A DNA stretch of 64,000 nucleotides from Yersinia similis. GTDB taxonomy: Bacteria > Pseudomonadota > Gammaproteobacteria > Enterobacterales > Enterobacteriaceae. Position 1 is the first letter of the stretch; each line of letters begins with the position of its first letter. Position numbers and translations under genes: made by a program. A model generated the notes under the pieces. The model saw only the letters and a list, made by a program, of their open reading frames with translations. It had not been told where the DNA came from and searched no databases. The stretch is from the NCBI RefSeq assembly GCF_001053095.1, contig NZ_CGBP01000001.1, positions 308,681 to 372,680 on the forward strand, in the 5' to 3' direction. Positions 8,951 to 18,810 of this stretch are shown here, piece after piece.

Positions 8951-10693
8951 ATGAATGGAATTCAGCACATCATTACTCTGGAGACGGTTGAAAAACGGTT
9001 CAGCGGACTGGATCACCCTGCGGTTGCCAGCCTGACTACGGAGATCCGCAGCGGAGCCGTGACAGGATTAGTCGGGCCGGACGGTGCCGGTAAAACCACG
9101 TTATTACGTATGCTGGCCGGATTGCTAAAACCCACTCAGGGTAAGATAACCGTGGTCGGGCTAGATCCGTTGAAAGATGATCGCCAGCTACATGCCATTC
9201 TCGGTTATATGCCGCAGAAATTTGGCCTGTATGAAGATTTAACGGTCATGGAAAACCTGACGCTGTATGCCGATCTGCGTGGCGTGACCGGTGAACTTCG
9301 GCGTCAGACATTTGAGCGCCTGCTGACGTTTACCGATTTAACCCGCTTCACATCACGCCTGGCGGGTAAGTTATCGGGTGGCATGAAGCAGAAGTTGGGG
9401 TTAGCTTGTACCTTGGTCGGCCAACCTAAAGTACTGTTATTGGATGAGCCAGGTGTTGGTGTTGACCCCATATCTCGCCGTGAACTGTGGCGCATGGTAC
9501 ATGAGCTGGCAGACGACGGCATGCTCATTTTGTGGAGTACTTCTTATCTGGATGAAGCAGAACAATGCCGTGAAGTGTTGCTGCTGAATGAAGGCAAATT
9601 CCTGTACAGCGGCGCACCACAAACCCTGACACAGCGCATGAGTGGCCGCACTATTTTGGTGGCCGCCCAACATGGTACCAACCGCCAGCTGTTACAACAT
9701 GCACTAACTTTGCCCCAAGTCAGTGACGGGGTGATCCAAGGTAAATATGTCCGGCTGATCCTTAAGCCAGATGTCGATCACAGCCAGTTATTACAATGGT
9801 TAAATCACCCCGATGCCGAAATGAGAGAAGCGGAACCCCGCTTTGAAGACGCCTTTATTGACCTGTTAGGTGGTGGCCCGGACAGCGAGTCCGCACTGGC
9901 AAAAATTATGCCCAGAGTGGCTGGCAACCCTGATGAAACCGTTATTGAAGCACAAGCGTTAACCAAGAAATTTGGCGATTTTGCCGCGACTGACCATGTT
10001 AATTTTCAGGTTAAACGCGGTGAAATATTTGGTCTGCTCGGGCCAAATGGGGCCGGTAAATCCACGACCTTTAAAATGATGTGTGGCTTATTGGTACCCA
10101 GCGATGGAAAAGCCTTGGTACTGGGTATGGATCTAAAAACCAGCTCGGGTAAAGCTCGCCAACATCTAGGCTATATGGCACAAAAATTTTCGCTGTACGG
10201 CAACCTGACCGTTGAGCAAAATCTGAAATTTTTCTCCGGGGTTTATGGCCTGAAAGGCAAAATCCAGCGCGACAAAATTGCCGATATGATCTCGGCATTT
10301 AACTTTACCCCGATCCTGAAACAAACACCGGACTCCCTGCCATTAGGGTTTAAGCAACGGCTTGCACTGGCCTGCGCCTTGATGCATGAGCCAGATATTC
10401 TGTTTCTTGATGAGCCAACCTCCGGTGTCGATCCGCTCACCCGCCGTGAATTTTGGTTACACATCAATGGAATGGTAGACAAAGGCGTCACCGTCATGGT
10501 GACCACCCACTTTATGGATGAAGCGGAATATTGTGACCGTATCGGGCTGGTTTATCACGGCAAGATTATCGCTGCGGGGACCCCCGATGAACTGAAACAA
10601 CAGGTCGCCAGTGATGATAACCCCAACCCGTCAATGGAAACTGCGTTTATCGAATTGGTTCTGCGCTACGACCAACAGCATGATAAGGAGTAA
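8951..10693 (+). CDS. ybhF: ABC transporter ATPase YbhF (two fused nucleotide-binding domains)
   Basis: A 580-residue cytoplasmic ATPase with two complete ABC domains in tandem. Domain 1 has Walker [10 protein letters not shown] (42-50), signature LSGGM and Walker [10 protein letters not shown]. Domain 2 has Walker [10 protein letters not shown] (from residue 364), a signature replaced by LPLGF, and Walker [10 protein letters not shown]. It energises the YbhS/YbhR membrane pair. In E. coli the complex is linked to tetracycline and Na+/Li+ efflux. The second signature lacks the canonical Ser-Gly-Gly, so the two sites may not be equivalent. It is part of the cecR-ybhGFSR cluster. Confidence 0.94.
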   Translation: MNGIQHIITLETVEKRFSGLDHPAVASLTTEIRSGAVTGLVGPDGAGKTTLLRMLAGLLKPTQGKITVVGLDPLKDDRQLHAILGYMPQKFGLYEDLTVMENLTLYADLRGVTGELRRQTFERLLTFTDLTRFTSRLAGKLSGGMKQKLGLACTLVGQPKVLLLDEPGVGVDPISRRELWRMVHELADDGMLILWSTSYLDEAEQCREVLLLNEGKFLYSGAPQTLTQRMSGRTILVAAQHGTNRQLLQHALTLPQVSDGVIQGKYVRLILKPDVDHSQLLQWLNHPDAEMREAEPRFEDAFIDLLGGGPDSESALAKIMPRVAGNPDETVIEAQALTKKFGDFAATDHVNFQVKRGEIFGLLGPNGAGKSTTFKMMCGLLVPSDGKALVLGMDLKTSSGKARQHLGYMAQKFSLYGNLTVEQNLKFFSGVYGLKGKIQRDKIADMISAFNFTPILKQTPDSLPLGFKQRLALACALMHEPDILFLDEPTSGVDPLTRREFWLHINGMVDKGVTVMVTTHFMDEAEYCDRIGLVYHGKIIAAGTPDELKQQVASDDNPNPSMETAFIELVLRYDQQHDKE

Positions 10694-10697
10694 ACCC

Positions 10698-11873
10698 ATG
10701 GCCGAGCAGAATATTTCGCCGGTAGCTAAGGGCGAGACTTATCAGGACACAGGGTTCTCCTGGCGGCGCTTGCGTGCCTTGTGCCACAAAGAAACCCGGC
10801 AAATTTTACGTGACCCCAGCAGTGGGCTGATCGCGGTGGTCATTCCCCTCATGCTGCTGTTTATTTTTGGCTATGGCATTAACCTTGATTCCAGTAAATT
10901 ACATGTGGGCATTTTACTGGAGCAGCAGAGTAAACCGGCGCAGGATTTGGCTAACACCTTTGCTAATTCTCCTTATATTGCCGCACAAATCAGTGATAAC
11001 CGCGAAGCACTGATTCATACTATGCAAGCTGGTACTATTCGTGGGCTAATTGTTATTCCGAATGACTTTGCCGAGCAACTCGCGCGGCCCGAAGGTAAAG
11101 CACCGATTCAGGTGATCACCGATGGCAGTGAACCCAATACCGCCAATTTTGTGCAAGGCTATGCTCAAGGGGTCTGGCAACTTTGGCAACAACAGCAGGC
11201 ACAGAATACTGGGCAAAAAAATGATCCACTCATTGAGATTCAGGTGCGCTATTGGTTTAACCCTGCGGCAATCAGCCGACATTTTATTATTCCCGGCGCT
11301 ATCACCATTATTATGACGGTCATTGGAGCGATTCTGACCTCGCTGGTTATCGCCCGCGAGTGGGAGCGCGGTACGATGGAAGCGCTGTTATCCACTCAGG
11401 TCACACGCAGTGAATTACTGCTATCAAAACTCATTCCCTATTATGTCCTTGGCATATTCGCCATGGCGCTGTGCATGCTGGTATCGGTGTTCATTCTGGG
11501 GGTGCCCTATCGAGGCTCGCTGGGGATCTTGTTCATCACCACCAGCCTGTTTTTAGCCAGTACATTGGGGATGGGGTTGTTGATCTCCACGCTTACCCGC
11601 AACCAATTTAACGCCGCGATGATCGCGTTGAACGCGGCATTTTTGCCTGCGGTAATGTTATCTGGTTTTATTTTTGAAATTGACAGTATGCCTGCCGTCG
11701 TTCGAGCCGTGACCTATATCATTCCTGCCCGCTACTTTGTCAGCAGCCTGCAAACACTGTTTCTGGCGGGAAATGTCGGTACTGTTTTGGTGGTTAATCT
11801 GCTGTTTCTGATCGCATCAGCCGTCGTGTTTATCGGCCTGACCGCTTGGAAGACCCGGCGTAGGTTGGATTAA
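10698..11873 (+). CDS. ybhS: ABC transporter permease YbhS
   Basis: An inner-membrane permease of the ABC-2 type: one N-terminal helix ([14 protein letters not shown]), a large periplasmic domain (about residues 55-190), then five helices with the ABC-2 signature region [17 protein letters not shown]. The start is the ATG at 10698 with AAGGAG 8 bases upstream; a frame reaching back to 10611 overlaps ybhF without a ribosome site. It pairs with YbhR, encoded 12 bases further on, to form the channel of the exporter. Confidence 0.94.
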   Translation: MAEQNISPVAKGETYQDTGFSWRRLRALCHKETRQILRDPSSGLIAVVIPLMLLFIFGYGINLDSSKLHVGILLEQQSKPAQDLANTFANSPYIAAQISDNREALIHTMQAGTIRGLIVIPNDFAEQLARPEGKAPIQVITDGSEPNTANFVQGYAQGVWQLWQQQQAQNTGQKNDPLIEIQVRYWFNPAAISRHFIIPGAITIIMTVIGAILTSLVIAREWERGTMEALLSTQVTRSELLLSKLIPYYVLGIFAMALCMLVSVFILGVPYRGSLGILFITTSLFLASTLGMGLLISTLTRNQFNAAMIALNAAFLPAVMLSGFIFEIDSMPAVVRAVTYIIPARYFVSSLQTLFLAGNVGTVLVVNLLFLIASAVVFIGLTAWKTRRRLD

Positions 11874-11885
11874 AGGAAGCGTAAA

Positions 11886-12992
11886 ATGTTTTATCGCCTA
11901 TACACACTGATTATTAAAGAATTGCAGTCGCTGTTACGCGAGCCACAGACTCGTGCAATATTAATTTTGCCCGTAATATTGCAGGTTATCTTGTTCCCGT
12001 TCGCCGCGACGCTGGAAGTCACGAATGCCACTATCGCGATTTACAGTGAAGACAGCGGCAAAGCCTCGGTAGAGTTGACCCAACGTTTTGCCAAAGCGGC
12101 CGCATTTTCGAATGTGCTGCTACTGCACAGCCCCCATGAGATCCAACCGGTTATTGATAATCAAAAAGCCTTGCTGTTGATCCGCTTTCCCGCGCAGTTC
12201 AGTGCTGATCTGGCCAACGGTAAAACCACACAGCTCCAGCTCGTTCTGGATGGGCGTAATTCCAACAGTGCACAGATCGCGGCGAATTATATTCAGCAAA
12301 TCGTGCAAAATTACCAGTTGGAATTAACCGGCGGCCAGATCAAACCCAATAACAGCGAATTGGTCATCAGGAATTGGTATAACCCGAATCTGGACTATAA
12401 ATGGTTCGTAGTACCGTCATTGATTGCCATGATCACCACCATCGGTGTACTGATAGTGACCTCGCTGTCAGTGGCCCGCGAGCGCGAGCAAGGGACGATG
12501 GAGCAATTGTTGGTTTCACCACTGACAACATGGCAGATTTTTATCGGCAAAGCCGTTCCAGCGCTGATTGTCGCAACATTCCAGGCTTCTATTGTGTTGT
12601 TAATTGGCATCTTTTTCTACCAGATCCCTTTCGCCGGTTCGTTGGCTCTGTTTTACGGCACGATGTTGCTTTATGGCTTGTCTCTGGTCGGTTTTGGTCT
12701 ATTGATCTCCTCGTTATGCTCAACTCAGCAGCAGGCTTTTATTGGCGTATTTGTCTTTATGATGCCTGCTATTTTACTTTCTGGTTATGTCTCTCCGGTA
12801 GAGAACATGCCAATCTGGCTGCAAAATATCACTTGGATCAATCCTATTCGTCATTTTACTGACATCACCAAACAGATTTATCTCAAGGATGCCAGTTTCG
12901 ATATTATCTGGCACAGTCTGTGGCCACTGTTGGTGATCACTGCCACTACAGGCAGTGCAGCTTATGGCATGTTTCGACGAAAAATCGCCTAG
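11886..12992 (+). CDS. ybhR: ABC transporter permease YbhR
   Basis: The second ABC-2 permease of the pump, 368 residues. It has the same layout as YbhS: an N-terminal helix ([17 protein letters not shown]), a periplasmic domain, and five C-terminal helices with [17 protein letters not shown]. It starts 12 bases after ybhS with AAAGGAAG as ribosome site and is the last gene of the cecR-ybhGFSR run. The following zraR gene is convergent. Confidence 0.94.
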   Translation: MFYRLYTLIIKELQSLLREPQTRAILILPVILQVILFPFAATLEVTNATIAIYSEDSGKASVELTQRFAKAAAFSNVLLLHSPHEIQPVIDNQKALLLIRFPAQFSADLANGKTTQLQLVLDGRNSNSAQIAANYIQQIVQNYQLELTGGQIKPNNSELVIRNWYNPNLDYKWFVVPSLIAMITTIGVLIVTSLSVAREREQGTMEQLLVSPLTTWQIFIGKAVPALIVATFQASIVLLIGIFFYQIPFAGSLALFYGTMLLYGLSLVGFGLLISSLCSTQQQAFIGVFVFMMPAILLSGYVSPVENMPIWLQNITWINPIRHFTDITKQIYLKDASFDIIWHSLWPLLVITATTGSAAYGMFRRKIA

Positions 12993-13132
12993 GGATTTCA
13001 GGATCAGTGCACGCCCGGTTAGTAGAAAAAAATTCAGTGCTATAACGTCAGGCTTCCGGGTCATTTAACTAAATATTTGTTTTCAGCAATGCACTGAAAT
13101 TCAGAGGGGATGCGTTTATTATCGGGCAATAG

Positions 13133-14497
13133 CTAGGTTCTTTTTTGCAATTTTGCCTGTAACGTTTTGCGCGTGATGCCTAAATGCTTTGCTGCCTCTG
13201 TTTTATTGCCTCCCGTCTTTTCCAACGCAGTCAAAATAGCGTCTATTTCGACTCGTTCGAGAGACTGGATAGGTTTTTCTGCATCCTCATAACCTATATT
13301 CTCACTACCGGCATTCTCCTGAATATAATGATTAATATTTAACGGCAACTCCTTCTCGCTGATGAAATCACCGGTCAGTAAAATCACCGCACGCTCCACC
13401 GTATTTTCCAATTCACGCACGTTACCAGGCCAGTTGTATTTCAACAGCATATTCATCGCTTGTGGTGTGAATCCTTTGATTGATTTACGGTTCTTGAGTG
13501 CAAACTTTTCCAAGAAATGCATCGACAACGGCGGAATATCTTCGCTTCGCTCTCTCAACGCCGGGGTATCTATCGTGACCACATTTAATCGATAGTAGAG
13601 ATCTTGGCGAAACTTTCCACTATCAACATCGGCTTTAAGATTGCGGTTAGTGGCGGCAATCAACCTGACATCAATAGCTAACGTCTGATTACTGCCAACG
13701 CGCTGGATCTCCCGTTCTTGGATAGCACGCAGGAGTTTTGCCTGCATCAACCCTGAAATTTCACCAATCTCATCCAAAAATAACGTTGCCTTATGTGCCT
13801 CCATAAAGCGCCCTTCCCGACGTTTATCTGCGCCAGTAAACGCCCCTTTTTCATGGCCGAATAGCTCGGACTCCAGCAATGACTCACTGAGTGCCGCGCA
13901 GTTAACAATCACCAACGGTTGATCTTTACGCGAGCTGTTAGCATGAACTGAGCGGGCAATAATTTCTTTGCCCGTACCCGATTCTCCACATATCAACACC
14001 GTCGCTTCAGAAGGCGCAATCATGGCGACCATATCCATCAGATAGCGCATTTGTGGGCTGCGACCAATAATATTTTGGTTACTGATGAGCTGCTGTTTAA
14101 GTGTTTTATTCTCATTCTTGAGATGAGTATGTTCCAGTGCCCGCTCAAGGGTGAGTTGTAACATGTCGAAATCAAGCGGTTTGGTAAGATAATCGTATGC
14201 CCCGGCTTTAATTGCCTCAACCGCAGATTCAACGTTGGAATAAGCCGTCATAATTAAAATAGGGATTGCCGGGTTATAGGCTTTAATCGCCTTTAATGCC
14301 TCAATACCATCCATTTCAGACATTCGCACATCCGTCAGAATTAAATCGAAAGGGATCTCTTTAGCCAGTTCGATGGCCTCTAATCCATTGTGAGCTGGCG
14401 TGGTTTGATAACCCCAGCCTTTCATTAAAGCCTGGATAATTGTGCAGTGGCTTAGGTCATCATCAACGACCAAAATATGCGCTTTATGTGTTGTCAT
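13133..14497 (-). CDS. zraR: Sigma-54-dependent response regulator ZraR
   Basis: A 454-residue activator. The receiver domain (1-120) has phospho-acceptor D56 in LILTDVRMSEMDG. The AAA+ domain has Walker A GESGTGKE and the sigma-54-contact loop GAFTGA. A FIS-type helix-turn-helix ends the protein (NKTEAAKHLGITRKTLQAKL). It is phosphorylated by ZraS and, with sigma-54 RNA polymerase, turns on zraP and its own genes under zinc or envelope stress. The start is the ATG at 14497 (AAAAGG 9 bases upstream), which overlaps the zraS end by 14 bases and implies translational coupling. Two palindromes upstream of zraS are likely binding sites. Confidence 0.93.
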   Translation of the reverse strand: MTTHKAHILVVDDDLSHCTIIQALMKGWGYQTTPAHNGLEAIELAKEIPFDLILTDVRMSEMDGIEALKAIKAYNPAIPILIMTAYSNVESAVEAIKAGAYDYLTKPLDFDMLQLTLERALEHTHLKNENKTLKQQLISNQNIIGRSPQMRYLMDMVAMIAPSEATVLICGESGTGKEIIARSVHANSSRKDQPLVIVNCAALSESLLESELFGHEKGAFTGADKRREGRFMEAHKATLFLDEIGEISGLMQAKLLRAIQEREIQRVGSNQTLAIDVRLIAATNRNLKADVDSGKFRQDLYYRLNVVTIDTPALRERSEDIPPLSMHFLEKFALKNRKSIKGFTPQAMNMLLKYNWPGNVRELENTVERAVILLTGDFISEKELPLNINHYIQENAGSENIGYEDAEKPIQSLERVEIDAILTALEKTGGNKTEAAKHLGITRKTLQAKLQKRT

Positions 14498-16307
14498 TAT
14501 TAGACGCCTTTTGTTCTTGCCCATCCGGTCGATATTGACCGCGTTGTATGAGGGAGATTGTCATATCAAAGCGGGTCCCGGATTGTGGGTGGCTGGTAAC
14601 GGTAATTCTACCTTGATGTTCTTCAATCACTTTTTGCACGATAGCAAGGCCCAGACCAGTGCCAGAAGCTTTCGTCGTGAAATAAGGGTTAAAGATATTT
14701 TCCAGATCTTCTGCTCTGATGCCTTTACCTGTATCAATTACGCTAATTCGTAATTTTGACTCTTCGACTAACGCCAGAGCAATTTCAAGCGCCCCCTCCC
14801 TCCCCATGGCCTGAATAGCATTTAAGTAAAGGTTCAGTAATGCTTGAGTGAAGCGATCGGGATCTATTTCCACCCGTGGCAAATTTTCATTGCTAATAAA
14901 TTGAATTGTGATTTTTTTGCTATCGGCATCCTGACGAATAAGATGAAGTGAATGAGCAATGATTTCGTTAATATTGACGAGTTGGAACCGCAAATCCGAT
15001 GGACGAACTAACCCCAGTAACTCAGTGACCGCTCTATTGAGCCTATCGACCTCTTTTATCATCACTTTTGCTAATTCTTGCTCCTCACTGCCTTGCGGGG
15101 AATGTCCCTCAAAATATTTCGCAAAACCTTTGATAGAAGAGAGCGGATTTCTTATTTCATGCGCGACACCTGCGGCTAAATTGCCAATGGCCGCCAGTTT
15201 TTCCTTACGCCGTATCTCTTCTTGTAACTGCCGGACCTCTCTCATGTCCCGAAAGATGAATATATTGCCCAGGAAGCTGCCATGATGATTAACAATATTT
15301 GTCACGCTAATGCTTAATGGAATAATTAGACCTTCTTTTAATTTATAATCAATTTCATGCTCTATCACTGGCTGATGGCTTTGACTTTTTTTAACTAAAA
15401 GATTCCATTCTGGAGGCAGGGCTTGGTGGATATTTTGGCCGGTCAGAATATCTTTACTAATACCGAATATCTTTTCTGCCGTGTGGTTTACGACACTGAC
15501 CAATTGCTCTTCATTGGTGGTAATCAACCCAATAGGCAGATTATTGATAATCTCGGTTGAAATCGCTTTAGAGTCTTGTAGCTGGCGTCGGGAAAGCTGG
15601 TAACGGCGCGCCCAGAATAGGGCCAGAATACCCGCCAGAGCCAACATACTGAGAATAGACAAAAAGATAATCGTATTGCGAATATCTTTTGCTTGCATCG
15701 TATCTAACGCTTCAGTGTCGAAGGCGGTAAAAATGACACTTTGATTTTCATATTTGTCATTATTATCTTGAGTCGCAGCAGCGTTACTCCTTCTCGCCAT
15801 ATTCATATGAGACTGATGGGTATTATTTCGTCTCAGTGGCTTAAAAAAACGATAGACCTCAAAAGCATCCTGACTTTTATTATCCTCATCAAGAAAAGCT
15901 GCTATTCGCCACTGCTCAGCTAACTGAACGTTTAAATCTGCCATCTCTTGTGGGCTATAGAGCTGCGTTCCGACACGTGCCGGGTTACTGTGGGCAAGGA
16001 TTTTCCCTGATAGGTCGGTAACCGCAATATAGATAACGCCAGGCTGGTAAGCCATCTCTTCCATCAACGTTTGACGCTGACGCCAACTCATTCCCATGCC
16101 GGTACGCGAACTGGATTCAAAAGAGCGAATCAATACGGCGCTTTTCTCTAATAATGTCTGAAATTCAATGTTGCGCCCACGATTCAGATCCTTGATCGCC
16201 ATAGTGATAATCACCGTGATCAAAATGATAACTAAACCAACAAAAAAGCCGTATGGGATCACAGAGAATAAATTCGATTTTCCTTTAGATTCCTTCACCC
16301 TTCTCAT
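14484..16307 (-). CDS. zraS: Sensor histidine kinase ZraS, with PAS domain
   Basis: An inner-membrane kinase: TM1 about 17-38, a periplasmic sensor domain 40-210, TM2 about 211-232, a PAS domain about 248-360, then HisKA with H383 in VAHEIRNPLS and an HATPase with N, DTGKG and GTGLGLAIV boxes. At 607 residues it is well longer than the 465 of E. coli ZraS. The extra length is mainly the PAS domain and a His/Met/Asn-rich periplasmic stretch (THQSHMNMARRSN, 163-175) that might bind metal. It is encoded upstream of zraR and divergent from zraP, which supports the assignment. Confidence 0.9.
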   Translation of the reverse strand: MRRVKESKGKSNLFSVIPYGFFVGLVIILITVIITMAIKDLNRGRNIEFQTLLEKSAVLIRSFESSSRTGMGMSWRQRQTLMEEMAYQPGVIYIAVTDLSGKILAHSNPARVGTQLYSPQEMADLNVQLAEQWRIAAFLDEDNKSQDAFEVYRFFKPLRRNNTHQSHMNMARRSNAAATQDNNDKYENQSVIFTAFDTEALDTMQAKDIRNTIIFLSILSMLALAGILALFWARRYQLSRRQLQDSKAISTEIINNLPIGLITTNEEQLVSVVNHTAEKIFGISKDILTGQNIHQALPPEWNLLVKKSQSHQPVIEHEIDYKLKEGLIIPLSISVTNIVNHHGSFLGNIFIFRDMREVRQLQEEIRRKEKLAAIGNLAAGVAHEIRNPLSSIKGFAKYFEGHSPQGSEEQELAKVMIKEVDRLNRAVTELLGLVRPSDLRFQLVNINEIIAHSLHLIRQDADSKKITIQFISNENLPRVEIDPDRFTQALLNLYLNAIQAMGREGALEIALALVEESKLRISVIDTGKGIRAEDLENIFNPYFTTKASGTGLGLAIVQKVIEEHQGRITVTSHPQSGTRFDMTISLIQRGQYRPDGQEQKASNNDNT

Positions 16308-16347
16308 CCTTATTTTTATTATTGGTTAGTATCAATGAATTGGTGGC

Positions 16348-16393
16348 GGGTAATTATTACCCATACCGTTGCTACCGTGGGTAATAATTACCC
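16348..16393. promoter_or_regulatory. Paired palindromes, likely ZraR binding sites
   Basis: Two perfect 15-bp palindromes, GGGTAATTATTACCC (16348-16362) and GGGTAATAATTACCC (16379-16393), have centres 31 bp apart (three helical turns). They lie 41 bases upstream of zraS and about 210-240 bases upstream of the predicted zraP start site, a normal distance for enhancer sites of a sigma-54 activator. Binding by ZraR is inferred. Confidence 0.75.
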
Positions 16394-16566
16394 GTTTTTA
16401 CTTAATGTATTACATCTCACCCCTGCTATAGACCGTGCCTGAATAGCTGCCCGCCGATAATACAATGGCCAATAATAAACCTAATTTATTGATATACCTT
16501 ATTTTATATAATCACACTGACTAAAAAACAACCATTATTTAAAGCAATTTTCATGCCATTAGCATC

Positions 16567-16583
16567 TTGGCATAGGAATTGCT
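16567..16583 (+). promoter_or_regulatory. Sigma-54 promoter of zraP
   Basis: TTGGCATAGGAATTGCT matches the -24/-12 consensus (TTGGCAC, five bases, TTGCW), with the invariant GG and GC separated by exactly 10 bases. Transcription would start near 16594, about 50 bases before the zraP ATG. zraP is a known sigma-54/ZraR target in E. coli. Confidence 0.85.
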
Positions 16584-16646
16584 TTAACGTAATAAGCTTA
16601 CTACGTGACGTTTCACTGACTCATACCGAAACAAAGGATACTAACT

Positions 16647-17120
16647 ATGAACCTGAACAAAACAGCGATTGTAACCCTTCTTTCTCTTGCTACCGTGATT
16701 GGATTCGGTGGCTCTGCTATTGCTCAAAATGCTATGGGTACCCATATGAATGGCAGCGGCACGGATATGTCTAATTCTCAGGGACAGCACTATGGAAAGA
16801 ATTCCATGGCTAATTTGACGACAGAACAACAGGCGACACGCCAGCAAGTACTTAATGAATTTCAGACATCAACAGCAGATATGCGCCAGCAACTGACCTC
16901 TAAAAACTATGAGTACAAAGCGCTATTAACCAGCAAGCCAGTAGATGAACAAAAGGTTCTGGCTGTCAGTAAAGAAATTCAAACGTTAAGAGATAACCTC
17001 TACCAAAGTCGCGTCGCGATGGATACCCAGTTAGCAAAAGCGGGGATAGCAATGACGGGAAACCACGGTTCAAGAGGGGGTAATCATATGGGAATGGCTG
17101 GCGGGAGAGGTTGCCGATAA
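16647..17120 (+). CDS. zraP: Zinc resistance-associated periplasmic protein ZraP
   Basis: A 157-residue periplasmic zinc-binding chaperone of the CpxP/Spy-like group. The signal peptide spans residues 1-26 (cleavage after AIA). The mature part has LTTEQQATRQQVLNEF and LRDNLYQSRVAMDTQL helices typical of ZraP, a His/Met-containing N-terminal segment (MGTHMNGSGTDM) and a Gly/His-rich tail ending GGRGCR. E. coli ZraP also carries His and Cys residues at its C-terminus. The gene is divergent from zraSR and has a sigma-54 promoter. The ribosome site AAAGGA lies about 8 bases before the ATG. Confidence 0.92.
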   Translation: MNLNKTAIVTLLSLATVIGFGGSAIAQNAMGTHMNGSGTDMSNSQGQHYGKNSMANLTTEQQATRQQVLNEFQTSTADMRQQLTSKNYEYKALLTSKPVDEQKVLAVSKEIQTLRDNLYQSRVAMDTQLAKAGIAMTGNHGSRGGNHMGMAGGRGCR

Positions 17121-17125
17121 CAGAA

Positions 17126-17306
17126 AAATTCATGAGGTTATTGACAAAGTGCCCGCGACGGAGAGAACAGGCAGATCGTAAAGACGCCGTAAATACATCC
17201 ATGTAGGCTCGAGCCGCGCCATCCTTGGCGCGGACGCTTTACTCTTCTGCCTATCCTCACCGTTCAAGATTGAGTTATCGGGGTTTGTCAGCAGTCTGAA
17301 ATTCAT
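17126..17306. repeat. YPAL element with 8-bp target duplication
   Basis: The body is 17134-17298 (165 bp), from GAGGTTATTGACAAAG to TTTGTCAGCAGTCTG, largely self-complementary around the core CGCGCCATCCTTGGCGCG. It is flanked by the direct repeat AAATTCAT (17126-17133 and 17299-17306). The three other full copies in the window have the same body length. It sits 13 bases after the zraP stop codon, in line with the known tendency of YPALs to insert just behind genes. Confidence 0.9.
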
Positions 17307-17340
17307 CAAAAAATAAGAAGTTGACAATAAAATAGAAACT

Positions 17341-17371
17341 CCCCTGATTAACTTTTGATTAATCAGGGGTT
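17341..17371. terminator. Terminator between zraP and xapB
   Basis: Perfect 11-base arms CCCCTGATTAA (17341-17351) and TTAATCAGGGG (17359-17369) with a 7-base loop. It lies between the convergent zraP and xapB. The T-tracts are short on both sides (GTTATCT to the right, AGTTTCTATTTTATT to the left), so it probably serves xapB at least. Confidence 0.7.
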
Positions 17372-17417
17372 ATCTGGAGAGTCTATTTGGGACGAGTAGA
17401 CCTCCTCACGATAATGA

Positions 17418-18674
17418 TTAATGGGATAACTGGCGGTTTTTTAGATCAGTTGGCTCATGTTTATATTGAAAAACGAAGAAGAAAACAATTACCAAAACGA
17501 CAGTGTAAGCAGCAAAAGATAGCCAAATACTATTCCAGTCTTTTATGCCATTAACGGTGAAATAATCAACCACATGCCCACTGGTGATGGCACCCACATA
17601 AGCCCCCACGCCGTTAACCATTGTCATAAACAGGCCCTGCGCACTGGCTCTGATATTATGATCGACTTCTTTCTCAACATAAATTGCACCGGAGATATTA
17701 AAGAAATCAAAGGCGCAACCATAAACCACCATTGATAACAGTAATAGAACAATACCGGTAGCCGACGGATCACCATAGGCAAATAGAGTGAAGCGCAGCG
17801 TCCAGGCAATCATGCTGATCATCATCACGCGTTTGATACCAAAGCGAGATAAGAAGAAGGGAATAGCCAGAATAAAGAAGACTTCTGCAATTTGGGCCAT
17901 CGATAATAAGATCGAGGGATATTGGACAACCAGACTATCCTGATAAATTGGATTTTTTGCAAAGTCATGAAGGAAGGGGCTGCTGAACGTATGGCTAATT
18001 TGTAATGAAGCGCCGAGTAACATAGCAAACAGGAAGAAAATAGCCATTTTCTTTTGTTTAAATAATACGAAAGCATCAAGCCCTAAAATATTAACCCAAG
18101 AGCGGTCTTTTTTAATATTAGATGTTGGACAGCTTGGTAATGAAAGAGCATATATCGCCAACACCAGCGCCGCACCAGAAGCGATATAAAGCTGGATATT
18201 ACTCAATTCAAATCCGGAGAGACTGATAGCCCACATGGCAAAAATAAAACCAATGGTGCCAAAAACACGTACCGGGGGGAAATCTTTAATCGTGTCCAGC
18301 CCCGCTTTTTCTAAACAGATATAAGAAATGGTGTTAGCAAGTGCAATCGTCGGCATATAGACCATCGCATTGAACAACATCACAAAGAACATGATATTAG
18401 GGTCTGAAACATTGGCGGCGATCAACAGCGCAACGGCCCCCAACAGATGGCAACCCGCATAGAGAATATTAGCTTTTACCCAGCGGTCGGCAATAATACC
18501 GACCAGACTCGGCATTAAAATACAGGCGATACCTTTAGCGCCATAGACCAACCCCACCTGTGCACCGGTAAAGTTCAGCGTATTCATCATGTAAGCACCC
18601 AGCGTCACCAACCAGGCACCCCAGATAAAGAACTGCAGGAAAAACATAATCTTAAGCCGTTTTTTTATTATCAT
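17418..18674 (-). CDS. xapB: Xanthosine/nucleoside:H+ symporter (NupG family)
   Basis: A 12-helix major-facilitator protein of the nucleoside:H+ symporter family, 418 residues, the same length as E. coli XapB. The N-terminus MFFLQFFIWGAWLVTLGAYM and the loop FDFFNISGAIYVEKEV are characteristic of NupG/XapB. It imports nucleosides. The adjacent xapA gene, 136 bases upstream on the same strand, favours xanthosine as substrate, but NupG-like specificity cannot be excluded from sequence alone. Confidence 0.87.
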   Translation of the reverse strand: MIIKKRLKIMFFLQFFIWGAWLVTLGAYMMNTLNFTGAQVGLVYGAKGIACILMPSLVGIIADRWVKANILYAGCHLLGAVALLIAANVSDPNIMFFVMLFNAMVYMPTIALANTISYICLEKAGLDTIKDFPPVRVFGTIGFIFAMWAISLSGFELSNIQLYIASGAALVLAIYALSLPSCPTSNIKKDRSWVNILGLDAFVLFKQKKMAIFFLFAMLLGASLQISHTFSSPFLHDFAKNPIYQDSLVVQYPSILLSMAQIAEVFFILAIPFFLSRFGIKRVMMISMIAWTLRFTLFAYGDPSATGIVLLLLSMVVYGCAFDFFNISGAIYVEKEVDHNIRASAQGLFMTMVNGVGAYVGAITSGHVVDYFTVNGIKDWNSIWLSFAAYTVVLVIVFFFVFQYKHEPTDLKNRQLSH

Positions 18675-18810
18675 TATTATTCTCCGTGATTCAAATGCGT
18701 CGAGGAATATATTTTTGTATTGAGCCTATAGGGTATATCCCTCATTTACGGTGGCCCCTATTTACGGCTGGCATAATAGGGGCATAAAATATTTATGACG
18801 TCTTTATCGA

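Noticed and set aside
9304..10506. Several frames on the minus strand opposite ybhF
   Set aside because: They lie entirely within a well-supported gene and have no family features of their own.
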